From: Pseudarthrobacter sp. fls2-241-R2A-127
Lineage (GTDB): Bacteria > Actinomycetota > Actinomycetes > Actinomycetales > Micrococcaceae
Direction of reading: 5' to 3'
Assembly (NCBI RefSeq): GCF_030209355.1
Contig: NZ_JARVSF010000013.1
Location: 1 to 64,000, forward strand
Length of the DNA: 64,000 bases
Both the position numbers and the translations under genes were made by a program. Shown piece by piece: positions 26,750 to 34,933 of the stretch; position 1 is the first letter of the stretch; every line of letters starts with the position of its first letter. The notes beneath the pieces are model-generated. The model worked only from the letters and a program-made list of their open reading frames with translations. It was not told the DNA's origin and made no database searches.

Positions 26750-27238
26750 CTAGCGGTGCCGTGCGCGGCGGAAGATCCAGTGCCGCAGCATGCTGAACCG
26801 CACGGCGGTGGCCAGGAAGCCTGACAGGGTGGTTGCCACCAGTTCATCGCCTACGGTGGCGTCCGGGTTGAACCAGTGCAGCACGCCCAGGCTGCTGCCC
26901 GTGATCACCAGCGCCACGGCGATCACCACCAGGCCGTTGAGGTGATCGCGGGTCCGCCGCTGGCCGCCGGCAATCTTGAACGTCAGCCGCCGGTTCAAGG
27001 CCGTGTTCAACAGTGAGGTGAGGACCAGCGCCACCGCATTGGCCAACTGCGCGCCCAGCCACGGACGCAGCAGCGCATACAGCCCAAGCGAGGCCGCGGT
27101 GCAGATGACGCCGACGCCGGTGAAGCGTAGCAGTTGCCGGAAGACCGGAAAGCGCAGGACTCCGCGGTAGTGCCTGGTGGCGGGAAAACGGCGGGTCGGC
27201 GTTTCCTGGATGGCCGGGGCGGACGTCCCGTCCCTCAC
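26750..27238 (-). CDS. GtrA family membrane protein
   Basis: The 162-residue protein has four hydrophobic segments and the GtrA-like pattern FRQLLRFTGVGVICTAASLGLYALL ... SLLNTALNRRLTFK ... RFSMLRHWIF. GtrA proteins are thought to assist transfer of lipid-linked sugars across the membrane in cell-surface polysaccharide synthesis. No glycosyltransferase is adjacent, so the pathway here is unknown. GTG start; a Ser/Thr/Arg-rich N-terminus of ~30 residues precedes the first membrane segment. It is convergent with the cysteine desulfurase gene, 16 bp apart. Confidence 0.85.
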   Translation of the reverse strand: MRDGTSAPAIQETPTRRFPATRHYRGVLRFPVFRQLLRFTGVGVICTAASLGLYALLRPWLGAQLANAVALVLTSLLNTALNRRLTFKIAGGQRRTRDHLNGLVVIAVALVITGSSLGVLHWFNPDATVGDELVATTLSGFLATAVRFSMLRHWIFRRARHR

Positions 27239-27338
27239 GCGGTTCCCCCGGGGGCGCCGTTAGCGCCGCAGGCCGGGGGCAGCGGGCGGTTCAGCGGCCG
27301 CACTGCGTGCCGGCTGCGTGCGGGGGAGCCTGCCATGG

Positions 27339-28001
27339 TCAGTACAGCTCACCCACGGGAATTTCCACTGCCAGCCGGTTTGACGGGCCGGGCAGCGGAC
27401 AAGCCCAGGCCTCGTTGTAGGCACAGGAAGGGTTGTAGGCGAAGTTGAAGTCCACCACGAAAGTGGCGTCCGGGCCGGTGCCCTGGACGCCATGGAAAGC
27501 GCCCTTGATGGTGTCCAGGAGATAGCGGCCGGCCCCGTAGGTACCGCCCGGCTGGCCGGCGGTCGCATCCCGGAACGGGACGAAAATGCCGCCACCGTAC
27601 CCGTGGATCTTCCAAACCCCCAGCTGGCCCATCTCCGGCAGGTCGAACGTGCCCAGCCGGACGAAGTGGACCACGCCGTCGGTCCCGGTCTCCACGCTCA
27701 TCTGCCGGCCGGCGCCCTCCTTGGTCAGCGGGACGTGGAACCGGTAGATCGGATCGTAGTCGGCGGTCTTCAGCCCGGAGAAGCGTGCCTTGTCCGCCGC
27801 CGTGAGGGCGGACGCCGGGTGGGTGGCGAACATGAGGTCGCGTTGATGGCGCCAGTAAGAGTGCGCCTCGGCCGGGTCGTCCGCGGAGATCTTGCGGACG
27901 TTGGCGTAGAGGGCAAAGGTCCTCAGCCGCCAGTCGGCGATGTCAAGGGCGGACATTTCCGCAGGATTCTCTTCGGCTGCGCCGTGCTGCTCTTCCGCCA
28001 T
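27339..28001 (-). CDS. DUF1684 family protein
   Basis: The 220 residues match DUF1684: LDIADWRLRTFALYANVR at the start of the domain, HPASALT, FHVPLTKEGAG, and the C-terminal DFNFAYNPSCAYNEAWACPLPGPSNRLAVEIPVGE motif, which is the most conserved part. No catalytic role is established for the family. There is no signal peptide. The ATG at 28001 follows a TAGGCT box by 7 nt on the minus strand and removes a long GC-rich false extension that would run over the divergent lipoprotein gene. Confidence 0.87.
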   Translation of the reverse strand: MAEEQHGAAEENPAEMSALDIADWRLRTFALYANVRKISADDPAEAHSYWRHQRDLMFATHPASALTAADKARFSGLKTADYDPIYRFHVPLTKEGAGRQMSVETGTDGVVHFVRLGTFDLPEMGQLGVWKIHGYGGGIFVPFRDATAGQPGGTYGAGRYLLDTIKGAFHGVQGTGPDATFVVDFNFAYNPSCAYNEAWACPLPGPSNRLAVEIPVGELY

Positions 28002-28008
28002 AGCCTCC

Positions 28009-28014
28009 AGCCTA
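28009..28014 (-). promoter_or_regulatory. -10 box (TAGGCT) for leaderless DUF1684 mRNA
   Basis: On the minus strand TAGGCT is followed by 7 nt and the ATG at 28001. The same hexamer serves the divergent lipoprotein gene. Confidence 0.5.
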
Positions 28015-28136
28015 GTCCCCGGCCAGGGCAGGAAGCGTCCGACGGCGACACGCCGGCCGGGTGCCCGGGTGGAGGACGCGGGATGTTGGCCCGGAAACAC
28101 GGCCCGGGCCACCCGCGGAAGGCGGCCCGGCACAGC

Positions 28137-28142
28137 TAGGCT
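28137..28142 (+). promoter_or_regulatory. -10 box (TAGGCT) for leaderless lipoprotein mRNA
   Basis: TAGGCT is followed by 7 nt and the ATG at 28150. Confidence 0.5.
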
Positions 28143-28149
28143 GGCTGCC

Positions 28150-28956
28150 ATGACAGGCAAGGCAACATTGACCGTTCTTACCCGAATGTCCCTGGTCGGC
28201 GCGGCGCTCCTGCTCGCGGGGTGCTCGGGACCGCAGGCCGGCAGCGGACCGGGCTGGACGGCACAGCCGGACGCCTCCGGAGCCACCGGCCCGGGTGCGG
28301 CCACGGCATCGCCGGGAGCGGCCGGCAGCGCCGCCGCCACGGCGTCAGCCACCCCCACCGAACCCCAGTCCGCCGCCACGGCGTCATCGTGGAAGACCTT
28401 CTCGGACCCGGCCAAGACCGTCACCTTCGACCTTCCACAGGACTGGATAGCCCAGTCGGTGGCGCCGGAGGCAGGCGTCCTGCCCGGCGGATTGAAAATC
28501 GAGGTCAAGAAGCCCGACGGGACGTTCGTCGCTGCGTTGCGGACGGGACTGCCTGCGTCCTCCGCCGACTGCCCGGACAACGCCAGGCACCCCTACACGG
28601 TGATCAGCAGCGTGCCCTTCGACCTGGCCGCCCAGGGCGGGGAGGGAACCATCCCGCCGCGGATGGTCTACCGGGTGATCCAGGGCTACCGCTACTTCGG
28701 CTCCTACGGCATCACCAACCTGGTGGGCGGAACCGACGGGCAGGCGTGCGAGCTGCGCAACGTGGTGCGCGGGCCGGCCGGCACCGGCGACTACTCCTTT
28801 GGCGACGTGGTGTCGTTGAAGGCCTTCGCCCCGGACGAGAAAGTGGCCCCGGCGATGCCGTTCGATACTCTTGCCCAGGCCGCGCAGTACGTGAATGGGA
28901 GTTCCGACTTCGCCAACGTACAGCGGATGCTAATGTCGCTGAAGGTCAAAAACTAG
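28150..28956 (+). CDS. secreted lipoprotein of unknown function
   Basis: A signal peptide with lipobox (LVGAALLLAGCSG) places the mature N-terminal Cys near residue 25. An Ala/Thr/Ser-rich linker of about 50 residues leads to a globular domain starting near WKTFSDPAKTVTFDLPQDWIAQ. I do not recognise the domain; its opening resembles the beta-strand pattern of surface or photosystem-PsbP-like lipoproteins, but this is weak. Two or three cysteines in the domain could form disulfides. The ATG at 28150 is chosen from the signal peptide and the -10 box; earlier in-frame codons are not coding. 268 residues. Confidence 0.8.
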   Translation: MTGKATLTVLTRMSLVGAALLLAGCSGPQAGSGPGWTAQPDASGATGPGAATASPGAAGSAAATASATPTEPQSAATASSWKTFSDPAKTVTFDLPQDWIAQSVAPEAGVLPGGLKIEVKKPDGTFVAALRTGLPASSADCPDNARHPYTVISSVPFDLAAQGGEGTIPPRMVYRVIQGYRYFGSYGITNLVGGTDGQACELRNVVRGPAGTGDYSFGDVVSLKAFAPDEKVAPAMPFDTLAQAAQYVNGSSDFANVQRMLMSLKVKN

Positions 28957-29027
28957 TCCCGCTGCCCGCACTCACCCGGTGCCGGGGACCACGACTTTCC
29001 GTCCGCCCCCGACACCCCCGGAGAGAC

Positions 29028-29834
29028 ATGGAACGCTCTGTTTCCGCACGCCTGGCCTTCAGGACCACCGCCCACACCAAAGTGGCCATGGCCATTGCCG
29101 CGGCGAGGAACAGCGGCTACTCATCCTTTGAAGAATCCCTGTCCGTCACGGCCGGGGGAGCGGACGTGCCGCTCACGGAGCTTTCCGACCACCACGGCGG
29201 GCGCTTCCACTACATGGAGTTCGACGAGCCCACCGAGGTCGCCGTGGAATACACTGCCACGGTGGCCGGACGCGCCGTTCCCGAAGACGCGGAGCTGGCG
29301 GACCGGATCCGGTATGTCCGCCCCAGCCGCTACGCCGAATCCGACCGGCTGCTGCCCACCGCCTACGCCGAATTCGGCGGAATCCACGGAGCCGCCCTGC
29401 TGCATGCGGTCCGGAACTGGGTCAACGGCGAGCTGCGCTATATCAGCGGCTCCTCCCGCGGCACGGACGGCGCAGTGGAAACCCTGCTGAGCCGCCGCGG
29501 CGTATGCCGCGACTTCGCCCATTTGGCCATCGCCCTGCTCCGTTCCAAGGACGTTCCGGCCCGCCTTGCGGCCGTCTACGCCCCCGGCCTGAGCCCCATG
29601 GATTTCCACGCGGTGGCGGAAGCCTACGTGGACTGCGCCTGGCACGTCATCGACCCCACCGGGCTTGCCCCGCGGGAATCGATGCTCCGGATCACCGCGG
29701 GACGGGACTCGTCGGACACGGCGTTCCTTTCCACCGTGGGCGGCAGCCTGACGCTGACCCAGCTCCGCGTCACGGCCGTGGTCAACGGCGATTTGCCCGT
29801 TGAGGAGCCGTCCCGGCTGGTGGCGCTGGGCTGA
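29028..29834 (+). CDS. transglutaminase-like (papain-fold) protein
   Basis: The 268-residue protein has the transglutaminase-core triad: Cys in LSRRGVCRDFAHLAIALLRS near residue 162, His in PMDFHAVAEAYVD near 195, and Asp in WHVIDPTG near 210. The N-terminal half (LAFRTTAHTKVAMAIAA ... VEYTATVAG) forms the beta-domain that usually precedes it in bacterial cysteine-protease-like transglutaminases. No signal peptide or membrane segment. A GGAGAG ribosome-binding site precedes the ATG at 29028. It might act as a protease or in amide exchange; no neighbour, such as an ATP-grasp or circularly permuted ligase, points to a pathway. Confidence 0.88.
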   Translation: MERSVSARLAFRTTAHTKVAMAIAAARNSGYSSFEESLSVTAGGADVPLTELSDHHGGRFHYMEFDEPTEVAVEYTATVAGRAVPEDAELADRIRYVRPSRYAESDRLLPTAYAEFGGIHGAALLHAVRNWVNGELRYISGSSRGTDGAVETLLSRRGVCRDFAHLAIALLRSKDVPARLAAVYAPGLSPMDFHAVAEAYVDCAWHVIDPTGLAPRESMLRITAGRDSSDTAFLSTVGGSLTLTQLRVTAVVNGDLPVEEPSRLVALG

Positions 29835-29862
29835 CGCCGGGCACGCCTGCCCAGGGTCAGGC

Positions 29863-30333
29863 TTAACGGGGCAGGGTGCCCAACGAGGCCCGCAGCTTGT
29901 CGGTGAGCCGCATGAGTTCCTTTTGCTCTGCCGCGCTCAGTGCGGGACCCACCAGGGCGGAGATGTCCCGGACGTGTTCGCGGCCGATTTCCTTTTGGAG
30001 CTCCCTGCCCTCTTCCGTCAGCTGAAGCAGCACGCCCCGGCCATCCTGGGGAGCGGCCATCCTGGCCACCAGTCCGCGCTTCTCGAGCCGGTCCACCAGC
30101 CTGCTGAGGCTGGACTGGCTGAGCAGGACGTTGTCGTTGAGCTCGTTGAGCCTTAACCAGCCCGAGGGGCACCGGGACAGCGTAAAGAGGACGTCGTACT
30201 CGTTGACGGCCAGCTTGCGGAACGCCGGCCCGGACTGCAGTTTGCGCATCACCGCAACCTGGGCCCGGAACAGCGACTCCCATGTTTCGGCCGCGAGCCG
30301 GACCGGCGATTCTGATCCGTTGGCGGCCATCAT
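29863..30333 (-). CDS. MarR family transcriptional regulator
   Basis: A 156-residue MarR-type winged-helix protein: AVNEYDVLFTLSRCPSGWLRLNELNDNVLLSQSSLSRLVDRLEKRGLVARM is the DNA-binding core, followed by the wing DGRGVLLQLTEEG and C-terminal dimerisation helices. It is second in an operon after a luciferase-like monooxygenase, overlapping its stop codon by 4 nt (ATGA). An ATG at 30330 is equally possible. The 18-bp dyad at 31494-31511 in the operon promoter is its likely autoregulatory site. The effector may be a substrate of the monooxygenase. Confidence 0.9.
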   Translation of the reverse strand: MMAANGSESPVRLAAETWESLFRAQVAVMRKLQSGPAFRKLAVNEYDVLFTLSRCPSGWLRLNELNDNVLLSQSSLSRLVDRLEKRGLVARMAAPQDGRGVLLQLTEEGRELQKEIGREHVRDISALVGPALSAAEQKELMRLTDKLRASLGTLPR

Positions 30334-31439
30334 GCCTCCGACGTGGCTTTTTCGGCGTCCGGGGCGGCCAGCAGCGCCGCGACCCGCCCGGCGTGGGTGG
30401 GCGGCTCGGGAACCTGTGCGGGCTTGGGTGCCGCGTATTCCTTGCGCAGCGTGGGCAGGACTTCCTCGCCGAACAGGTCCAGCTGCTCCAGGACAGTTTT
30501 CAAGGGCAGCCCGGCGTGGTCGATCAGGAACAGCTGGCGCTGGTAGTCGCCGAAGTACTCGCGGAAGGTCAGGGTCTTCTCGATGACTTCCTGCGGGCTG
30601 CCCACGGTCAGCGGAGTCTGCGAGGTGAAGTCCTCGAGCGAGGGGCCGTGGCCGTACACCGGAGCGTTGTCGAAGTACGGGCGGAATTCATTCACCGCGT
30701 CCTGGGAGTTCTTGCGCATAAAGAACTGGCCGCCCAGGCCGACGATCGCCTGGTCCGCCGTGCCGTGGCCGTAGTGCTCGTAACGCTCGCGGTAGAGGCT
30801 GATCAGCTGCTGGTAGTGCTCCTTGGGCCAGAAGATGTTGTTGGCGAAGAAACCGTCACCGAAGTACGCGGCCACCTCGGCGATCTGCGGCGTCCGGATG
30901 GAACCGTGCCACACGAAGGGGGCCACGCCGTCCAGCGGACGGGGCGTGGACGTGAAGTTCTGCAGCGGGGTGCGGAACTTGCCGGACCAGTTCACGGTGT
31001 CCTCGTCCCAGAGCTTGCGCAGGAGGCTGTAGTTCTCGATGGCCAGCTCCACGCCGTCCTGGATGTTCTTGCCGAACCAGGGATACACGGGGGCGGTGTT
31101 GCCGCGGCCCAGGACCAGGTCCACGCGTCCGTCGGACAGGTGCTGGAGCATGGCGAAGTCTTCGGCGATTTTCACGGGGTCGTTCGTGGTGATCAGCGTG
31201 GTGGCCGTCGAGAGGATGATGCGCTTGGTCTGCGCTGCGATGTAGGCCAGCGTGGTGGTGGGGGAGGAGGAGAAGAAGGGCCGGTTGTGGTGCTCGCCGA
31301 GGGCGTAGACATCCATGCCGATTTCCTCGACCTTTTTGGCGATGGCCACTGACGCCTTGATGCGTTCGTGTTCGGTGGGGGTACGGCCCGTGGTGGGATC
31401 CGTGGTGATGTCGCTGACGCTGAAAACACCGATTTGCAT
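30330..31439 (-). CDS. luciferase-like flavin-dependent monooxygenase
   Basis: Members use reduced FMN or F420 and oxygen to oxidise small molecules. The 369-residue protein has the bacterial luciferase-like TIM-barrel features: MDVYALGEHHNRPFFSSSPTT near residue 42, ILSTATTLITTNDPVKIAEDFAMLQHLSDGRVDLVLGRGNT, and FVWHGSIRTPQIAEVAA. The C-terminal ~35 residues are Pro/Ala-rich. The ATG at 31439 is preferred because GGAAAGG precedes it and a promoter ends upstream; an in-frame ATG at 31508 lies inside the palindrome. It is translationally coupled to marR, so a substrate-inducible detoxification or desulfonation-type oxidation is plausible, but the substrate is unknown. Confidence 0.87.
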   Translation of the reverse strand: MQIGVFSVSDITTDPTTGRTPTEHERIKASVAIAKKVEEIGMDVYALGEHHNRPFFSSSPTTTLAYIAAQTKRIILSTATTLITTNDPVKIAEDFAMLQHLSDGRVDLVLGRGNTAPVYPWFGKNIQDGVELAIENYSLLRKLWDEDTVNWSGKFRTPLQNFTSTPRPLDGVAPFVWHGSIRTPQIAEVAAYFGDGFFANNIFWPKEHYQQLISLYRERYEHYGHGTADQAIVGLGGQFFMRKNSQDAVNEFRPYFDNAPVYGHGPSLEDFTSQTPLTVGSPQEVIEKTLTFREYFGDYQRQLFLIDHAGLPLKTVLEQLDLFGEEVLPTLRKEYAAPKPAQVPEPPTHAGRVAALLAAPDAEKATSEA

Positions 31440-31473
31440 GATGTGCCTTTCCGTTCCTGGACTTGCTGGCTTG

Positions 31474-31511
31474 GGTTTAAGTGTAAACCAAATTAGATGC
31501 ATTTGCATCTA
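31474..31511 (-). promoter_or_regulatory. MarR-type operator pair over the luciferase-marR promoter
   Basis: Two perfect dyads sit side by side: GGTTTA-agtg-TAAACC (31474-31489) and TAGATGCA-tt-TGCATCTA (31494-31511). On the minus strand a -10 box TACACT (31480-31485) lies inside the first, and the -35 position, 17 bp away, lies inside the second. Binding by the MarR protein encoded in the same operon would block RNA polymerase. Confidence 0.7.
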
Positions 31512-31583
31512 TCGCCTGCTGTAACGTCCAGGTGCACGGAATATTCCCGCGGCCACAGCACGCCGGAAACCCCGGAACGCACC

Positions 31584-31615
31584 AGTGCCCGTACCGCCGA
31601 AGCGGTACGGGCACT
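31584..31615. terminator. hairpin after the RND exporter gene
   Basis: A perfect 14-bp stem (AGTGCCCGTACCGC at 31584-31597, complement at 31602-31615) with a CGAA tetraloop stands 16 bp after the stop of the minus-strand RND gene and also downstream of nothing on the plus strand. There is no T run, so it may be a U-less terminator or an mRNA 3'-end stabiliser. Confidence 0.6.
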
Positions 31616-31631
31616 GAGGGAAGGGCAGGTC

Positions 31632-34600
31632 CTATTCGGCTCCCCCGGGAGCGGCGCGCCGGCCGCTGACCTTGGGAACCTGCCCTGTGGTCCAGTCCCT
31701 GAACTCGGCGTCGACGTCGGACGCGGGCCCGAACGCCGGCCGGGCCTGCAGGTCCCGGAGCAGTGCCTTCTTCTCCCGGCGCCCCTCCACCAACCGGTAC
31801 AGCACGGGAACCAGGATCAGGGTCAGGGCCGTGGAAGACACCAGGCCGCCGATCACCACCACGGCCAGCGGCTGGGAGATGAAGCCTCCGCCGCCGGTGA
31901 GGCCAAGCGCCATGGGGGTCAGCGCAAAGACCGTGGCCAGCGCCGTCATGAGGATGGGCCGCAGGCGTTGCCGGGCACCGTTAGTGATCGCATCCGCCAC
32001 GTTCATTCCCGGCTTGCCCTCGTGAGGCTGGCGGTACTGGTTGATGAGGTCGATCAGCACGATTGCATTGGTCACCACGATGCCCACCAGCATCAGCATG
32101 CCGATCAGCGACGGCAGGCCCAACGGCACGCCGGTCAGCAGCAGCAGCGCCACGGCCCCGGTGGCCGCAAACGGGACCGAAACCAGCAGGATCAGCGGCT
32201 GGACGAGGGATTTGAACGTGGCCACCATGATCACGTAGACGATGGCGATGGCAGCCAGGAGGGCCAGGCCCAGCTGGCGGAACGAGTCAGCCTGCTGGGT
32301 GGTGGCGCCGCCGATCTCGGCCGTAACGCCCGCCGGAAGCTGCACGTCCGCCAGGCGTTTCTGGACTTCAGTGTTCACCGCGCCCAGGTTGGAGCCCGAC
32401 GGCGTGATGGACACTTTGGCGGTCCGCTCGCCGTTGCTGGCGGTAATCGAGACCGGGACGTCCACCTGCTCCACGGAGGCGATGCTGCCCAGCGTCACCG
32501 GACGTCCGCCGGCCGGCAACGGAATATTGCGGACCGCGTCGATGCTGGAGAACTGGGTGCCCTGGCCGATGCGGACCGGGTAGTCGTTGGTGTCGATCCG
32601 GACGGTGCCGGCGGGGATGGGGCTGATCGTGGCGGCAAGGACCCCGGCCACCTGTTCCTCATTCAGCCCGGCGGCCACCGCCTTGGCCCTGTCCACCTTG
32701 ACCTGCACCACGGGCTGGCTGGCGGCCAGGTTGCTGGCCACCTCGCTGGTGCCCGGAACCCCGGTCATGGCGGCCACCATGGTGTCGCTGGCGGCCTGCA
32801 GGTCGGCGTTGGTGGCGGCCTTCAGCGTGATGTCCACCGTGGATGAGGTCCCAAAGCCGCCCTGCTGGGTGCCGACGGACAGCTTGCCTGAGTCGGGAAC
32901 TTTGGCGAGTTCGGAACGGACCGTGTCCTGGAGCCGCTCCTGGTCGGCCTTTTCGTCCGTCACCACCGTGAACGTTGAATTTGATGACCCGGTGGAAGTG
33001 AGGGCGGCGAATCCGGACTGGGCGTTGCCTGAAGTCACCTGGACATCCTTGACGCCGTCGATTCCGCGCAGCACCTCTTCGAGCCGGATGGCTGCGGCGC
33101 TGGTATCGGCCAGGCTGGTTCCGGCCGGCAGGACCTGGCGCACGGTGAGGCTGTTCTGGCCTGAATTTCCCAAGAGGTTCGTAGCGAGCAGCGGGGTCAT
33201 GGCGCCAGTGCCGCCGAGGATGAGGACGGCTGCCACCAGGGTGATGACTGGGTGTTTCTGGGTGGACCGGAGGATGGGCAGGTAGCCGCGCTGCAACCGG
33301 CTGCGCTGCTCGGCGTCGTGGGCTTTGGCCTTTGCCTCGTCCGTGATCCTGCGGGCCTCCGCGGACCCGGCAGGAACCCCGCCCGAAGCGCCCGAGGGAT
33401 TCTTGAGGAACCAGTACGCAAGGACGGGGACGATGGTCAGGGAGACCAGGAGGGAGGCGATCAGCGCCATGGTTACCGTCAGGGCGAACGGCCGGAACAG
33501 TTCTCCGGCCAGGTCCCCTACGAATGCGATCGGCAGGAAGACTGCCACGGTGGTCAGCGTGGAGGCCGTGATGGCGCCGGCGACCTCCCTGATGGCGGTC
33601 AGGATTGCCGCGGACTTCGCCTCGCCGTAGCTCAGGTGCCGCTTGATGTTTTCGATGACCACGATGGAATCGTCCACCACCCGGCCGATCGCGATGGTCA
33701 ATGCGCCGAGAGTCAGGATGTTAAGGGAGTAGCCGGTGGCGGACAGGCCAATGAACGTGATCAGCAGCGAGAGCGGGATGGACACCGCGGTGACCAGGGT
33801 GGAGCGGGCCGACATCAGGAAGAGCAGGATGACGCCGACCGCGAACCCGAGTCCCAGCAGGCCCTCGGTGGTGAGGTCCTTGATGGACTTTTCGATGAAC
33901 GGCGCCTGGTCGAAGACGGGGGTGAACTTTGCGTTCGAACCCAGTTCCGCCTGCAGTTCAGGCAGGGCGTCCCGCACGGCGTGCGAGATGCCCACCGTGT
34001 CGCCTTCGGGTTTCTTGGTGACCGAGATGGCCAGCGTCTCCGACCCGTTGGTACGGGTGATGGAGGTGCGTTCGTCATCCTTGACCGAGACGTCGGAGAC
34101 CGAACCGATGGTGGCAGCGTTCTTGGCCCCTGACAGCGGCAGGGCTTTGATGGCGTCGAGGGAATCGACGGGGCTGCCGATCTGCAGTGAGAGGGTTTTT
34201 CCCTGGTCCTGCAGTGTTCCGGCCGGGACCAGGGCGCCGTTGTTGGAGAGGGCATCCTTGATGGCGGTCAGGCTCACCCCGGCCGCAGCGAGGGCATCGT
34301 TGCGTGGCAGGATCTCGATGTGCTGGGAGGCGCCGCCGGTCACGTCGGCGCTCCGGACGCCGTCGATCTTCTGGAGGCGGGGTACGGTCAGCCGCTGCAG
34401 GTCGGCGTTCAGGTCGCTCAGGGACTTGTCCGAGGACACTGCGAGGAACACGATGGGGAAGTCGCTGACACTTCCGGCGATGGCCTGCGGCTGCACGTCG
34501 CTTGGCAGGGTCCGTTTGGCGTTGGAGATTGCCCGGTCAATCTGGTTCCGGGCCCGGTCCAGATTGGAACCGTAGGTGAACACCATGGTGATCTGCGAGA

Positions 34601-34865
34601 CACCGGTCCGCGACGTGGAGGAGGTGGATTCCAGCCCCTCCACGCCATTCAGCGCCTTCTCCAGCGGGCCGCTGACCTGCTTGTCCACTACCTCCGGCGA
34701 GGCGCCGGGCATCGCGCTGAGCACCGTGATCTGCGGGAACTCAATCGAAGGAATGAGCTCCTGCTTCAGCGACGACATGGTGATCACGCCGAAGACCGAG
34801 GCGAAGACCGTGATCAGCGCGATCAGGGCCCTGTTCGCCAGGGAAAGATGGGCCAGCCGAAACAT
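31632..34865 (-). CDS. RND superfamily efflux transporter (AcrB/SwrC-like)
   Basis: The 1077-residue protein has the two-fold RND layout: first membrane helix at ~12-32, a large extracytoplasmic loop, a helix bundle at ~330-500 with the proton-relay IGRVVDDSIVVIENI motif, a second loop at ~560-850, and a second bundle. Gram-positive members such as SwrC export lipopeptides or drugs without an outer-membrane partner. No periplasmic-adaptor gene is near, as expected. A good AGGAGA ribosome-binding site precedes the ATG. It follows mqo by 68 bp on the same strand but has its own leader space. The substrate is unknown. Confidence 0.93.
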   Translation of the reverse strand: MFRLAHLSLANRALIALITVFASVFGVITMSSLKQELIPSIEFPQITVLSAMPGASPEVVDKQVSGPLEKALNGVEGLESTSSTSRTGVSQITMVFTYGSNLDRARNQIDRAISNAKRTLPSDVQPQAIAGSVSDFPIVFLAVSSDKSLSDLNADLQRLTVPRLQKIDGVRSADVTGGASQHIEILPRNDALAAAGVSLTAIKDALSNNGALVPAGTLQDQGKTLSLQIGSPVDSLDAIKALPLSGAKNAATIGSVSDVSVKDDERTSITRTNGSETLAISVTKKPEGDTVGISHAVRDALPELQAELGSNAKFTPVFDQAPFIEKSIKDLTTEGLLGLGFAVGVILLFLMSARSTLVTAVSIPLSLLITFIGLSATGYSLNILTLGALTIAIGRVVDDSIVVIENIKRHLSYGEAKSAAILTAIREVAGAITASTLTTVAVFLPIAFVGDLAGELFRPFALTVTMALIASLLVSLTIVPVLAYWFLKNPSGASGGVPAGSAEARRITDEAKAKAHDAEQRSRLQRGYLPILRSTQKHPVITLVAAVLILGGTGAMTPLLATNLLGNSGQNSLTVRQVLPAGTSLADTSAAAIRLEEVLRGIDGVKDVQVTSGNAQSGFAALTSTGSSNSTFTVVTDEKADQERLQDTVRSELAKVPDSGKLSVGTQQGGFGTSSTVDITLKAATNADLQAASDTMVAAMTGVPGTSEVASNLAASQPVVQVKVDRAKAVAAGLNEEQVAGVLAATISPIPAGTVRIDTNDYPVRIGQGTQFSSIDAVRNIPLPAGGRPVTLGSIASVEQVDVPVSITASNGERTAKVSITPSGSNLGAVNTEVQKRLADVQLPAGVTAEIGGATTQQADSFRQLGLALLAAIAIVYVIMVATFKSLVQPLILLVSVPFAATGAVALLLLTGVPLGLPSLIGMLMLVGIVVTNAIVLIDLINQYRQPHEGKPGMNVADAITNGARQRLRPILMTALATVFALTPMALGLTGGGGFISQPLAVVVIGGLVSSTALTLILVPVLYRLVEGRREKKALLRDLQARPAFGPASDVDAEFRDWTTGQVPKVSGRRAAPGGAE

Positions 34866-34933
34866 GGGTGGTCTCCTGGGGGTCTAAGTGACTGGTACAA
34901 GCCCTGGGGTGCCAGCCGCTGGCCCAGGCAGGG

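Noticed and set aside
27940..28149. Upstream extension of the lipoprotein gene
   Set aside because: It would hide the signal peptide inside a long N-terminus and overlap the divergent DUF1684 gene.
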